A DNA stretch of 64,000 nt from Dolomedes plantarius (GCA_907164885.2 OU015496.1:166439941-166503940); one strand, 5' to 3'. Numbered from the stretch's first letter, positions 1-11,939 are shown. Notes: generated by a model from the letters alone, not told the origin. Made by a program: numbers and translations.

Positions 1-236
1 ATTTCCGTCACAGTGCCACATTTCCCTTTACGCTTCTGCTACCGGACTCCTATGTGAACAGGCCCTTAGTACAGTCTTTTGCTTATGGAGTTTTTACAGT
101 AAAACTGTTTGATACCTTATTTAACAATATCATATATTTTTAAAAATATAAAGAAAATAGTAATAACAAAATTAAAATATAATAAAATATTAAAAATATG
201 TAATTATAGAAAATTAAAGCATATTTTTAAATTAAA
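1..236. other. AT-rich left edge, no gene seen
   Basis: No reading frame, repeat end or RNA motif could be supported here. It is the target DNA left of the Tc1-A transposon and ends at the TA dinucleotide (237-238) used for that insertion. Confidence 0.5.
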
Positions 237-462
237 TACACTGTTGTAAGAAATTAAGAGAATTTGCAGACTTGGTCGATTATCTCTAGAACTATTGTAC
301 CGATTTTAATGAAATTTGATATGTACATACATTGATACAATACAAAACAAATAACCATTCAATAATTGTAATACACACGCATGATCGTGCGTAACACGCG
401 TTGGAGTCGGAAGGTATGAAACAGCGGTTGCAGAATAAACAAAAATAGGGTTAATAGATGGG

Positions 463-658
463 TTAATAGGGGATATGGTCCCCTCTTACAGATATACAGA
501 TCTCGCAGCATAATTTCATACTTGAAATAAGGCAGTTTATCATTTCCTGTGGCAATTGGTCCCACTCAGCAACTCTGCTTTCATTCCCTGGATGGTTCTC
601 GGAGGGGGGTTACGAGTTGCAATTGCCCTCCCCAGAGCGTCCTAGACATGCTCTATAG
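463..658 (-). pseudogene. Tc1-A transposase, C-terminal remainder
   Basis: Read on the minus strand, this begins NPIEHVWDALGRA, repeating the NPIE of the other half because of the 8-bp target duplication. It runs about 65 residues to a TAA at 465-463. It is the C-terminal tail of the Tc1-A transposase, displaced about 9.9 kb from its catalytic half by the hAT insertion. Sequence continuity across the duplication proves the two parts were once one gene. Confidence 0.9.
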
Positions 659-940
659 CAGGGTTTCCCAAACTTATCCAAGTCGTGACACCCTCAAGAG
701 AATTAGAAATTTTTCACGGCACCCTCGTCATATAATATCTATCTGTGGTATATTATTATTATTATATATATTATGTATAATATATATATTTCATATTTGT
801 TCGACTATGAAGAAAATATTAGAGAAGTAAGTGGTAAGAACATTAATAAATTAATACAACATGTGTTTAAAAATCACGCAAGCACTTTAATTGTAATTAA
901 TAGGAAAACATAATAATAAAATTAATAATAAAATTACCTT

Positions 941-1394
941 TATGGCGGCCCCGAACTAACTCGCTTCACTGCCGAGGACCCGCAATAGCGCAACCGAGTT
1001 TGTGTGTTTCTTGCCGTTTCAGATAAGCAGGGCAGAGACGGGGTTAAAGCATTAACAAGCTTTATTAACATTAAAACGGAAGACATTTAACACAGAACTA
1101 CACATCATAATAAACGAAAATATACATAGAGCACTTCCAGTGCGCCAAAGGCATTACACGCCAACGTAACTTTTCGCATTCACGCGTGCACCCTTTGAGA
1201 ACTCCGTCTGGAGTATCCAAAAATCTCTCTCCGAGAGCGATGACCTCTTAGGTCCCCCGTTCTCTGTGCTATCCCAGTTCGCCGTCGCACCCACGACGTG
1301 TCGGCCTTATCTGTCCACGACGTCATCACGGCTCACCGCCGAATGTTCAGTTTTTCCCAGATCATAAACAAGACAGGGGGTCGCCGACGTTACA
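941..1394 (-). repeat. Gypsy-1 3' LTR
   Basis: Direct repeat of 7611-8075. On the minus strand it starts TGTAACGTCGGCGAC and ends GGGGCCGCCATA. It is flanked on the left by the target duplication CCTT and on the right by a purine-rich primer tract (minus strand). Confidence 0.93.
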
Positions 1395-1410
1395 GCTCCC
1401 TCCCCCTTAA
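1395..1410 (-). other. Gypsy-1 polypurine tract
   Basis: The minus strand reads AAGGGGGAGGGAGC immediately before the 3' LTR. This is the expected position and composition of the plus-strand primer for reverse transcription. Confidence 0.8.
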
Positions 1411-1909
1411 AAGAAATTTCAGGGGTGAAATTTCTAAAGAAGGTGCTGGACTAATAAGCCCACCTGAAAATAATCCCTAGAGAGGTCACATACATAGGCC
1501 CAATTCAGCCAATTAACACACTAGCTTTGAAAAATAAATTTTACTAGAGTCCGGAATTAAAATTAAAACATTCGCGTACTCAGGTTTGGAAACCTACCTG
1601 ATTATCACCTCTCTATGAGTGCGGGTTTATTCCTTCCAAACAAAACCCATTTACCACATGGAAGTTTATCATATCTTTTAATACACTTACAATTCTTAGA
1701 ACTGAAACTTCGTTCAATTACACATTTACACAAATTACATTGACATTACATTTGAACAACAAATCAGTGAAAATTTGATCCATATAAAAAAAGAATACAC
1801 ACAATTTACTATGCATTGACACATTACTTTGAACTGGCTTAATGACATAACAACATACACCAAATTTTATCTAATTTCCTTTTGAGTAAACCAACAATCA
1901 CACTACCGC

Positions 1910-2265
1910 AACCCCTTCTTTCCTACTCAGTCCATCCACGTTCCCATTTAACTTACCCGGCTTATGTTCTATCTCGAAATTGCATGGTTGTAAACATAAA
2001 ACCCATCGCATTAATCTGGAATTAGTTGCCATCATTTTCTTGAGGAAAACTAACGGATTGTGATCCGTTTGTATACGAAACTTTGACCGTCGAGGTAGTG
2101 ACTTAGTTTTTTTAGCCCGAATATTAGTGCGGCTAATTCTCGCTCTACAGTACTATAGTTTTGTTCGGCTTTCGAAAATTTTTTAGTTAGAAAAACTATC
2201 GGGTGTTCTTCCCCGTCGTACTTCTGTGACAGGACAACGCCCCCCCCCCCTGAACAAACTAGCAT
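1910..2265 (-). pseudogene. Gypsy-1 RNase H domain
   Basis: Degrades the RNA strand during reverse transcription. Visible blocks are GVVLSQKYDGEEHPI, the STVERELAAL motif with the catalytic Glu, and, after a frameshift near 2090, DHNPLVF and the final NVDGLSR motif close to 1940. The catalytic first Asp region is disrupted by a run of ten C at 2240-2249 (poly-G on the coding strand), probably a slippage expansion. It ends the polyprotein, since no integrase follows it. Confidence 0.85.
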
Positions 2266-2393
2266 CCATCTGCACCAGAAATTCTTTTGAATAGTCGGGT
2301 GCGTATAAAATTGGGCTCTTCATCAAGAGAGATTTTAGCTCTTCAAATGCCCTGTTGCAATCGCCTGTCCAATTTATTTTCTCTTTCTTGATT

Positions 2394-3505
2394 TTACCCT
2401 TTAAAGCGTTGGTTAACGGAACCGCTATGGCCGCTTAGTTTTTCCGGTACAGGGAACTCTTTTATCACCTGTATCTTTACCTCACTAGGCGATCTTTTTC
2501 CAGAACCTACTTCGTGCCTTAGAAACCTGACATAATCTTGTGCGAATTTGCATTTGGAGGGTTTTACCGTTAAATTTGCTTCCCCTAACTTCCTTAACAC
2601 CGTATCAATATCTCTTAAATGTCTGTCCGAGTCCGTTGAGAAAATTGCTATGTCATCTATGTACGGTACCGCAAAATGTTCCAAACCCGCCAGAACACTT
2701 GCTATCAATTTACAAAAGTAAAATGGAGCATTTACCAATCCGAACATCATAACCTTAGGTACAAATGTTCCAAAAGGGGTCACAAAAGCAGCATACCTCT
2801 GCGCTCGTTTTGTTAAGGGAATTTGGAAATAACCCTTTGTCAAATCCATTACCGTTATCATAGACGCCTCACTAACTCTTTCTACCACCTCCTCAACGTT
2901 AGGCAGAGGGAAAAACTCCGTCCTGGTTTGGGAATTAAGCCTCTGGTAGTCCACACAGGGTCGTAGGTCTTTCCCCGGACTCTCGACTAAAATCATGGGC
3001 GACGTGTAATCGGATTGCCCCACCTCTATTACACCTAAAGACAAAAGCCTTCCGATCTCTTCCCGTAATATTTCTGTTTGACGAGGAGACATACGGTAAG
3101 GTTTCGCTCTCACCGGTGAGTCGTCGATTAAAACAATATCCATTTCAATTAACACGTTCGCCCTGGATCAGAAGAGAAAATGTTTTTACGACGTTCTAAC
3201 ACGCCCCGGAACTGCCCAATTTGGTCGGCGGACACCCGTTTTTCCAATTCACTCCCACTGACGATTTCCCAAAAATCCATCTGGGTAGGGTCTGCTGATG
3301 GATAAGGAATCTCAGCGTCTTCCTCTACTTCCTCACTGTCTTGATCTATTAGGAGATTTACGTACTCAGGCCGACGATGATATGGTTTAAGTAAGTCCAC
3401 GTGGTAAATTGTGGACTTATTTCTCTTCTCCGGAATATCAACGATATAATTCGTTTCGGAGGTAACACTTGTGACCGTCCCAGGCCCAATCCAATTAACT
3501 GCCAT
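2394..3505 (-). pseudogene. Gypsy-1 linker and reverse transcriptase
   Basis: The first part (3505-3149) carries the post-integrase segment with WIGPGTVTSV and YHVDLLKPYH, then a linker. The second part (3155-2394, different frame) is the reverse transcriptase. It shows LRPCVDYQRLN, VMDLTKGYFQIPL, FGLVNAPFYF and the active site YIDDIAIF with both catalytic Asp. The frame change at about 3150 and the loss near 2400 break the protein. The RT lies downstream of integrase, which is unusual for Ty3/Gypsy. Confidence 0.92.
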
Positions 3506-3574
3506 TTTTATTGGGTTTTGACGTGGCTAACACCAGGACTTGGACCCGGTATTAAATTTCCTGAAGACCGCGTT

Positions 3575-4660
3575 TTAATCGTACCACAACTTACGCTTAT
3601 CCCTACTCTCCAGCATAGTCTTCCCAGCCAGTTCCTGACATGTTTTTAATCTCTCCATCAAGTTTAGAACATATTCCAATACATTCTTATCCGTATTCCC
3701 TTGTTCCATCCAATTTTCATATACTAGGGTATGGGGTGCTCTTAAGTTTTTCCCGTGAACCAATTCCGCTGGGCTAAACCCTGGCTTTCATGTGTTACAG
3801 TACGCAATGAAAACAAAGCCATAGGTAAAATGGATTCCCAATCCTTTCCAGTTTCTAAGCATAGAGCTTTTAGGACTTTCTTTAACGTAGAATGAACTCG
3901 TTCAACGCTGTTGGATTGCGGATGGCAAACACTACTGTGGCTAACCTTGACCCCGAATTTATGAAAAAACTCTTGAAGTCAGCTCACTCGTGAAAGATCT
4001 TCCCAAATCGCATTGTATTTCCCTAGGAAACCCGGTTCTCGAGAAAATCTGCAACAATGCATCGATCACAGACGTCCAACTTATGTCCTCCCCAGGAATT
4101 GCATCGGGATATCTTGATGCCACGCATATGGATGTGATTAAATATTTGCGATTCTTTTCGCTCGTGGGCAATGTTCCTACCGCATCTATGTTGATCTTTG
4201 AAAACACCTCCGTTATGATTGGCACGAGTTTCAAAGGAGCTTTTTTCTTGTCATTACTTTTCCCCACCTTTTGACAGGTGTCGCACGACCTCACAAATTC
4301 CTCTGTCTCATCATAACAGTTCGGCCAGTAATAACACCTAAGTACCCTGTCTTTCGTCTTGGTGACCCCCAAATGACCTGCAACCTGTTCGTGACACAAA
4401 GCAAGAATCCCCCTCCGGTATTCTAAAGGCACACACAATTGAACTATCTGCTCGCCGCTCCACGAATAGGATGTGCGAACGAGTTTATCATTAACTACGG
4501 AGAATCCCCCTGGGTCCTTCTCAGCCGATTTCCCCCATAGTGCTGCCAAAGTGGGACACGCCTTCTGTGTCGTCCTAAAGTCGTTTGGCGTAACGGTTGA
4601 TAGAATGGAGTCTTTTGAATGACTCCCGAGAAACACGCCTGACCCTTCTCCGAGTATCAA
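3575..4660 (-). pseudogene. Gypsy-1 integrase
   Basis: Joins retrotransposon cDNA to the genome. The HHCC zinc-binding part is clear: LCHEQVAGHLG and then SCDTCQK. The core shows INIDAVGTLP (first Asp) and IQCDLGRSFTS (second Asp). The catalytic Glu lies beyond a frameshift, in the SVERVHSTLK motif near 3900. A tail fragment (3763-3575) holds the HGKNLRAPHTL region. The order of these blocks and their place between protease and RT are read directly from the sequence. Confidence 0.92.
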
Positions 4661-4702
4661 CCCATCTGATTATTGACCACGCGGTTTCGGGCTTTGATCT
4701 AC

Positions 4703-5359
4703 CTACTGCTGAATTTCCTGAGCTGATTCGTTTTGCCTATTACGGTTGCTTCGCGTAACAACTGCATTTATCGGAATGCTGTTCAGTTTCTGCTCTATAA
4801 GCTCCGCCTTTTTATTCCCCAAAAGATAATAGCCCTGTTCCACTCCGGCTGGTTTATTCGCTGCTTTGGTAACAACACTACCAAAATCTCCTTCGATTGT
4901 CACCCAAGCCAATGGCAAACATATGCACTCATTATCTAGTGGTTGACGAACCCATGTGACTTCGCCGATCAAGTCTTCGTTTCTAACTCAGCTCTTATCA
5001 CATAAATCTATCCCAGCCCCGGTAATTCCTGGTAAGTAATTCCTGGATTCTCCATTTATCAATGCCTTTTTTAAATAGGGTTCGAAACACCTGCCTAAAT
5101 CGACTTCCGTTCCCAAATGGTTCAAGACCTCCTCTTGCGATTTACTTTTAAGATATTCTGGACACTCTTGTTTGAAGTGTCCCGTCTTAGAGCAAAAATA
5201 GCATGTTAACGCCCTTTTCTTTTCATACGCTTGCTCTTTACGCCAATTTGCGCTTCCAGATTCTTCATTTTTATTTCCCGTTTCTGGTCTAACCTTAACT
5301 TCGTCCTTACACTTAACATAGTTCTGACCCTTGGTCTTTTCCTGAAACTTTTTTCCCAT
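4703..5359 (-). pseudogene. Gypsy-1 nucleocapsid knuckle and protease region
   Basis: The block at 5359-4988 has one CCHC zinc knuckle, CYFCSKTGHFKQECP, of gag nucleocapsid type. Its end carries ITGAGIDLC at the place where a retroviral-type aspartic protease would have DTGAG, so the catalytic Asp appears lost. The next block (4972-4703) continues the protease-like region in another frame, with FGSVVTKAANKPAG. Integrase follows directly, with no RT between. Confidence 0.75.
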
Positions 5360-6233
5360 ACCCTTTTCTCTGGTTTCTTACTGCTATTTCGTATACTCTC
5401 GTACCGATCGCATTTATCCGTTACAATTGAAACCACTTTGAGATCATCTCAATCGTCCAGGTATTTTCCCCGTATTTCCATTGGAACCCGTTTTTTGATC
5501 TGTTCAGTGACCATCATCTCTTTCAGGAACTCGAAATCACTCACTTCCACCGACTCTAACCAATTTTCCAGGTAACCCCTTAATTCGTAGGCTAGGTCTG
5601 ACTACAGCGCTCCCAGCCTTCTCTGATGAGTCAGTAATTTTGTCCTCAACGCGCCCGTACAAGTCTAAACCCCTTTAACAAAAGTGCTTTTATATGAGGG
5701 TAATCGTCACCTGTCTGTCCTGGTTCTTTCACGATAATTTCGGAAATATCTGCTGGTAATAAAGGGATCAATTGGCTAACCCATTCGCTATCGGGTACAT
5801 TTGCCTTTTCCGCCTGTTTTTCAAAAATCATGAAAAACAAGGTTATGTCTCCCAACTTAGGGTCGAATTTGGGGAATAAATCTCGTAGGTAGATTCGCGG
5901 ACCCCTAGCTACCTCTATATTTGATCCATTCGAATTAACACTACCCGTTTCGGCTGTACCTCGAATGCGCATTCTCTCTAATTCAAAATTCCTCTCTGTT
6001 TCTCTTTCTTCTATAATCTCTCTTGCTTCCCTTTCTTTCTGTTCCTTATCTAATTTAACCTCTTCCAGAATTGCTCCTAAACACGCTTTAGCTACGTCTT
6101 CCTTGTAATTTGGAGCATTCATAATCCGGTTGGCAATAGCTATCTTTGTGTTGTTCGTTGACGCCTCAATTTCAAATTCCTCGGCCAAAGCCAACAGGAC
6201 ATTTTTGGTCTGCCTACACATATAAGCTTCCAT
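5360..6233 (-). pseudogene. Gypsy-1 gag, N-terminal part
   Basis: The 195-residue frame 6233-5646 starts MEAYMCRQTK and includes a charged segment rich in Glu and Arg (about residues 60-95), then FPKFDPKLGDITLFFMIFEKQAE and LIPLLPADISEII. These are the capsid-type blocks also seen in Gypsy-2 and Gypsy-4 gag. The frame breaks near 5646, and 5645-5360 contains scattered gag-like sequence in other frames. The start is supported by the matching position of gag in Gypsy-2. Confidence 0.8.
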
Positions 6234-7589
6234 TGCTCAAAATTAAAAGATAACTCAATTACTTACAAAAACCACAATTTCCGATTCATAAACTACAATA
6301 GCAATTACTCTGCACTGACAGTCTAGGTCCCACTAGATTCGCATAGGGATGCACTAGCACTAAAATACTCCCCGTATTTTGAACAGATAAAATATAACAA
6401 CACTGATAAAATTTCGTCCTACACCAGGAACACTGACCCCAAATATTGTTATACTAAACATCAAATTTTTAGTCACATATATTGCAAAAAAACAATCACA
6501 AATATTAAAAATATAAATACTAAAATATTAAAATATTCAAAATATGCAAATACTAAAACATTCAAATTTAGCACGTGTACTGATACCTCAGATATCATTT
6601 ACTCAAAACCTTCAAACATTTAGTACATAAATCACAACTATTACATCCTAAACATTTAAAATATCTATTCTATATATTGCGACTAACAACCACAAATATT
6701 AAACTAAAATTTTCAAAATGTCTGTCACTTATATCACAAATATTACATTCTAAGATATTCAGATCACTAGACTCTATGATCAGACACTTAACTACAAGTA
6801 CTTCCTATACTTAGAATACCAACAGAAAAAGGAATACTGCTCTTATATTACTGTCATGCCACTAGCACAACATATAACAAAGAAATACACAATATCACAT
6901 AGATTCAGTATATAACACATATGCATACACAATAATTTCACCTTTAAAATTTATCTCATGTGATGTGTTTCCAAAACTGAGTATTTTTCTGAGCAACAAA
7001 CACTGAGAGATTTATTTCCAAATCGCTCACAAACCTCTTCCCTTGTTTAATCCCCTAAACAAGTATGTCCAATATAGACCTTGGACATTAACCAAACCAA
7101 TTATCATAATTCTAAAAACGTTCGTATATAAACTCTTTTTTCCTTTAAAACTTTAATTGATTTAAGTACTGGACTCCCAAAGAAAGAAATAAAATCAACT
7201 AATATAATTCAGTACAAAATTATCCAAACCTGAAAATAAGTTGCTTCCCCTGAATTATTAGACTGACTTAAACCCGTCCTAACCTTACATTTACTAGAAA
7301 CCTAGACAATTATCAAACAGACCTCTCTAGAAATTATTCCAAGTAGACTTACCTCTTGTTGTAGCACTCCAGCTGTATCCACTGTCGTCGTCTACACGTT
7401 ACTGCAAGGGCTCTACTTTTTCTAGGCACCCGGTCTCGCTGTACTAGTCGTAGGCTGTCAGTACTTTCCGAAGGTTGCACCTAACATCTATTTCGGCTGG
7501 TTCCCAGGATATTCTCCAAATACCACCGTTTCTTCTTCTGTCGTTCAGATTCTGTCGTAGATTCGAATGTCTTTGTCCAATCAGACATA
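6234..7589 (-). other. Gypsy-1 leader, non-coding
   Basis: About 1.35 kb of AT-rich DNA between the primer-binding region and gag. Short ATATT-containing phrases recur around 6470-6760. No credible reading frame is present. Confidence 0.6.
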
Positions 7590-7610
7590 CATCCCACCGC
7601 TGCCACCAGC
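7590..7610 (-). other. Gypsy-1 candidate primer-binding site
   Basis: Directly downstream of the 5' LTR the minus strand reads TGGTGGCAGCGGTGGGATG. Its position and TGG start fit a tRNA primer site. Which tRNA it matches was not determined. Confidence 0.6.
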
Positions 7611-8075
7611 TATGGCGGCCCCGAACTAACTCGCTTCACTGCCGAGGACCCGCAATAGCGCAACAGAGTTTGTGTGTTTCTTTCCGTTTCAGATGAGCAG
7701 GGCAGAGACGGGGTTAAAGCATTAACAAGCTTTATTAACATTAAAACGGAAGACATTTAACACAGAACTACACATCATAATAAACGAAAATATACATAGA
7801 GCACTTCCAGTGCGCCAAAGGCATTACACGCCATCGTAACTTTCCGCATTCACGCGTGCACCCTTTGAGAACTCCGTAGAACTCCTCCTGGAGTATCCAA
7901 AAATCTCTCTCCGAGAGCGATGACCTCTTAGGTCCCCCGTTCTCTGTGCCATCCCAGTTCGTCGTCGCACCCACGACATGTCGGCCTTATCTGTCCATGA
8001 CGTCATCACGGCTCACCGCCGAATGTTCAGTTTTCCATAGATCATAAACAAGACAGGTTGGTCGCCGACGTTACA
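7611..8075 (-). repeat. Gypsy-1 5' LTR
   Basis: Pairs with 941-1394. It contains an extra 10-11 bases near 7880 relative to the other LTR, which looks like a small tandem duplication. CCTT (8076-8079) follows as target duplication. Confidence 0.93.
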
Positions 8076-8110
8076 CCTTCCAAATGCTCTTGGTATATAT
8101 GTATTTAGTT

Positions 8111-9799
8111 TTAGTGTGACGAGTGAGCCTGCTGATCACTGCACAATTGTTCGAATCGCGGAATAAAGCTTGATACAGCTACTTTCATTTCTTTTTTGAC
8201 ATTAATTTCCGAACGATATTTTCTCTTTACAACAACAACTGCTGAAAACCCAGCTTCACACAGATATGAAGTTGCAAAGGGAATGAGAACCCTTATAGCT
8301 ATATTTACACTTAGAATGGGATACTCATTTTTTACAGATATCCAAAACTCCGTCAAATCCAAACTAGCGAATTTCGCTTTCAAGCTTTTGTCACTCAATA
8401 GCTCAATTAGATTTTCTTCCTCTTGTGAAGTGAATTCTTTTGGAGCTTCAACATGGAATGGATCTTGGATCCACGCAAACTTCTCGGTTTGGACTTCTGT
8501 GAAAACTGTCAGCATGTTATGTGAAACCTTTTCTCCACTACAGACCATGTCCTGCTGCAATACAGGAAAACAATCTTTGCCTCAATTATCATTTTTCTTT
8601 TCCACATCTGTAGTTTTTCTTGAATGATGAAATATTCTCTTCAAATTTCAATATATGAATGTTACGACCCTTAGGAGAAACATTTAATGCATTTGGTTTT
8701 TCAAATATGTCGCACAAGTATGGCAGTTTTAGTATAAAGTCTGGATCCACGATATTGTTGGCGTTCATATGATCATTTTCTTTCAGGAAATTGTAAATTT
8801 CTTGTTAAAGTTCAAACGTTCGAGATAGTACATTGCCACGTGAGAGCCAGCGTGAGCTGCAGTAGTATACATGCGTCATGTGCTAAGCACCCAAATACTC
8901 GCATAGGTTTTTGAAAAATCTGGATTTAAGTGGCCTAGTTTTTATATAGTTTAGTACCTTTATTACACATTCTAGGACGAAATTCAGTGGATGACTCTGC
9001 TATTTCGATGCAAGTGCTTCCCTATGAATGATGTAATGGGTCCACAAACAATCCGGGGCTTTGCGACGAATCAGCGCCTGTAGGCCTCCTTAATGACCAG
9101 ACATTGATCAAGCACCATCAGTGCACACACCGATACACTGTTTGTCCAATCCAAATCATTTTCCGTCATAAATGGGTCAAGGATATCGAACATATCTTCA
9201 GCCGTTGCACTTCCAGTAATGCTTTTACAAAACAGAAGGTCTTTAACAATAGTATAACCATCAATGAAACAGCTGATGAGGTGTGCATTCTTATTGTCGT
9301 CAGTGGCCTCATCTAGTTGCAATCCAAATTCATTTCCTTTCATTGTTTCTATTTCAACTGATCGATGAGATCCTTAACCATGTGCTGGATTCTTCGATTG
9401 ATGGTGTTGTTCGACAAAGGGATATTCGCCAGAAGTTTCCCCGCATTTTCTCCTATCATTATATTAGCCATGTCCATAGCAGCCCGTAGAATTAATTCCT
9501 CAGCAATAGTGTGGGCCTTTTTGCACTTCACTACTCTGTATGCCACCTTGAATGACGCCAACAAGGCAAATTTTGACACTGAGGATTGCTTAGTGAAAAC
9601 ATTTTTTTGTTGGTACAAATCTTTCATTTTTTCTGCTAAAATATTCACGTGGTTCGTCAACCATGTTGGGATCCGTTTTTTCAAGGTGTCGTCTCAATTT
9701 ACTTGTTTTCATACTCTCGGATGATAGAACTTTAGAACAGATCACACACTGCGGTCTCTCTTCATCAATGACTTCTAATGAAGCGAAGCTAAAATCCAA
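8111..9799 (-). pseudogene. hAT transposase, ZBED5/SCAND3-like, decayed
   Basis: The N-terminus (9799-9590) holds a BED-type zinc finger: PQCVICSKV supplies the two Cys and LRRHLEK one His, but the last His is lost at a frameshift. The second block (9684-9349) is the conserved region seen in ZBED5/SCAND3-type hAT proteins. The third block (9343-9071) contains LQLDEATD, which holds the first catalytic Asp. The stretch 9070-8561 is badly broken. The last block (8560-8111) has the hAT dimerisation signature YLCEAGFSA followed by a KRKYRS tract. Several frames are needed, so the gene is dead. Family identity rests on these three blocks. Confidence 0.88.
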
Positions 9800-10539
9800 G
9801 TAGCCGTCTTTGTATTTGAGGCATTTTTGCTACTTTCCACGCACGTCACATGTCGATGCATGATCTTTATTAGTACTTGCATTATTGTTTTTTTCATCGA
9901 AAATCTATCCATTTTTACGAAAAATATCTATACAGCTTTCTTAGAACACACATGTACAGCGACCACTTTCGAGATGACTGACGACGGGACTACCTGCCCG
10001 AATAATCCGACAATATGAGCAGTCGGAGGAAAGGGGAGAAAGAATATCACCACTCCCTTTCGTTATTGGTTATTGTGAAATATCTGCAGCCGAGAGGGCA
10101 GGTGCATAGACCGTACAGGAGGCATTCTCGAAATTCTTTGGGCAGGTGCCTTCCGACCGTTGGGGAGAGAACTGGTTTTGGATGATTGACCTTGACATTT
10201 TTTTCTTTTGATAAGTAAGAATGCACATACAAGACAAGAATACGACCGGCTATGGGAAAGCCTATATGAGATATGCCATGGTCAGGCCATAGTACGTGTC
10301 ACGAGACAAAACTGGACACTCCTTAAACTATGTCTAATCTACTGATTCAATATCCTCTCTCGAAGCAAACAGAAAGATATACAATAGCGGACTCGAAGAG
10401 GAGAGTTGTTTGCCCATTTTCGTTAAGTCTTTCGTCAAGTTATATCGGAATAGTTCTTAGCAATAGATTAGATGGGAGATCATGGGCGCTACGCGGCACC
10501 CCTGATCTCTCTGCACGGCACACACTTTGGGAACCCCTG

Positions 10540-11386
10540 CTCTATAGGGTTAAGGTCTGGAGATCTGGCTGGCCAATCCATCCGGCGAATATCCTCACTC
10601 TCTAGAAATTCGTCGACCAGAAGAGCTCTATGTGGCCTCGCGTTATCGTCCATTAAAATGAACTCAGGGCCAACTGCACCCCTGAAAAGGCGAAAATAGG
10701 GCTCCAAGACCTCATCCCTATACCTCACACCAGTCACAGTGCCTCTTTCAAAGACATGGAGAGGTGTGCGGCCATCCAACTTGATGCCTGCCCAGACCAT
10801 TAAACCTCTTCTACCATAATGGTCGATTTCACGGACATTGGAGGGTAGGTAGCGGGTCCCTGGTTCCCTCCATATGACGGCAACTCCAAACGTACGGCGA
10901 GAATCGGTGTTTAGACTGAACCGAGACTCATCAGTGAAGAGAACGGTCGCCCATTGATCCATACTCCAATCTCTATGCTCTTTGCACCATGATAAACGGA
11001 TTCTCCTGTTCGTAGAAGTGAGCGGGACGCAAACAACAGGCCTTCTTGCAAACAACCCTCTCTCATGAAGTCTTTTGGAAACAGTCATCCTTGATACACG
11101 GGTTCCTGTGGCTGCATACAAGTCACGAGAGAGCTGAGAAGCTGTATCACTCCTGTTACGCCTCGCTATAATCGACAAATGGCGATCTTCTATGGCCGTC
11201 GTGGCTCTTGGACGACCTTGCCCAGACTTTCTCTCGATGGATCCGATATCCTGGAACTGTTTCTATAAGTTACACACGACGCTGGGCGTTAAATTCTCTA
11301 CAAATTTGAACTTGAGATTGGCCTACTTCTAGCCTCCCCACAATTCGCCACCTCATTCCATCATCTAAACGTTGGTGGTTACTCAT
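10540..11386 (-). pseudogene. Tc1-A transposase, N-terminal and catalytic part
   Basis: DDE transposase that would cut at the Tc1 ends and insert at TA. The start chosen is the ATG at 11386-11384, which opens a helix-turn-helix-like stretch. A stop and frameshift near 11270 break the N-terminus, and from 11178 the frame is open again. The catalytic signatures are FTDESRF (first Asp), LMDDNARPH (second Asp) and DLNPIE (Glu), giving the DD34E pattern of Tc1. The frame then runs into the hAT end at 10539, exactly after the catalytic Glu. Family assignment is firm, and the copy cannot make an intact protein. Confidence 0.92.
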
Positions 11387-11685
11387 TTTTACTGTTACAA
11401 TTTGAAATTAACCGATTGCTGCAAAATAACACCAAGAAATTCGCCGAGGTGTGATAGCGAACGAAATGTGTCTTACGCGCGCTTATAAAGCCTGTTTCTC
11501 CACTGGCTCCGCCTACACACACGTGTACGCTTACGTATTTGACGTACAAGATTTGCATTTTTGTCTAGAAGCAGTGGTTTTACATTCAGTTCAGTTCTTT
11601 TCATGAAATTCGATAAAATATGCAAATTCTCTTAATTTATTTCACCAGTGTAATTTAATGTGATATATATTTACTTCAAGGTATC

Positions 11686-11939
11686 TGTTGCCTCCTAGTT
11701 GAGACAACGTAACAAGAACTTGCTAATTTAACGGTATTTAACTAAAGAAAAACTAATAATACAACTTATCAACATCAAACCATTTTATTTTTAACCCAAC
11801 TGCATTCTAAAAAGAAACTATGTACATAGCTGTTGCCACACAATTATTTTTAACAATAATTACAAAAGTAACATTAAAAAATTATAAAAATATTTGAGAG
11901 TTAAATTTAAATTAATTATTTACATTTTTTGCAGTTACA
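11686..11939 (-). repeat. Gypsy-3 3' LTR
   Basis: 254-base LTR, inverted ends TGTTG/TTACA. The adjoining internal minus strand GGTAGGGGAGTAAA (11940-11953) is a plausible polypurine tract. Confidence 0.9.

Larger units (their letters stand above)
941..8075 (-). mobile_element. Gypsy-1: LTR retrotransposon with integrase before RT (Gmr1-like)
   Basis: Ty3/Gypsy-type retrotransposon on the minus strand, inserted in the hAT with a 4-bp duplication CCTT (937-940 and 8076-8079). The LTRs are 941-1394 and 7611-8075. They differ at roughly 12 sites by eye plus one 10-11-base duplication, about 97% identity. Coding order is gag (6233-5360), zinc knuckle and protease region (5359-4703), integrase (4660-3575), RT (3155-2394), RNase H (2265-1910). 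Integrase therefore lies upstream of RT. Many frameshifts are present. The interval 1411-1909 is the 3' non-coding part. Confidence 0.92.
659..10539 (-). mobile_element. hAT transposon inserted in Tc1-A
   Basis: The termini are CAGGGTTTCCCAAAC on the left and, in reverse complement, CAGGGGTTCCCAAAG on the right, a classic hAT end. An exact 8-bp target duplication CTCTATAG sits at 651-658 and 10540-10547. Removing Gypsy-1 leaves about 2.74 kb, a normal autonomous hAT size. The transposase lies on the minus strand at 8111-9799. The 740 bases at 9800-10539 and those at 659-936 are non-coding subterminal DNA. Confidence 0.93.
239..11650 (-). mobile_element. Tc1-A: Tc1/mariner transposon split by a nested hAT element
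   Basis: Cut-and-paste DNA transposon. The left end begins CACTGTTGTAAGAAATTAAG, and the reverse complement of the right end begins CACTGGTGAAATAAATTAAG; both continue into GAGAATTTGCA. A TA target duplication lies at 237-238 and 11651-11652. The transposase reads on the minus strand from about 11386 and resumes left of the hAT insertion at 658-463. Without the insert the element would be about 1.5 kb, normal for Tc1. The coding part is visibly more GC-rich than the surroundings. Segments 239-462 and 11387-11650 are non-coding ends. Confidence 0.92.

Noticed and set aside
549..830. 93-codon plus-strand frame
   Set aside because: It runs antisense over the Tc1-A C-terminus and across the hAT joint, so it cannot be an old gene.
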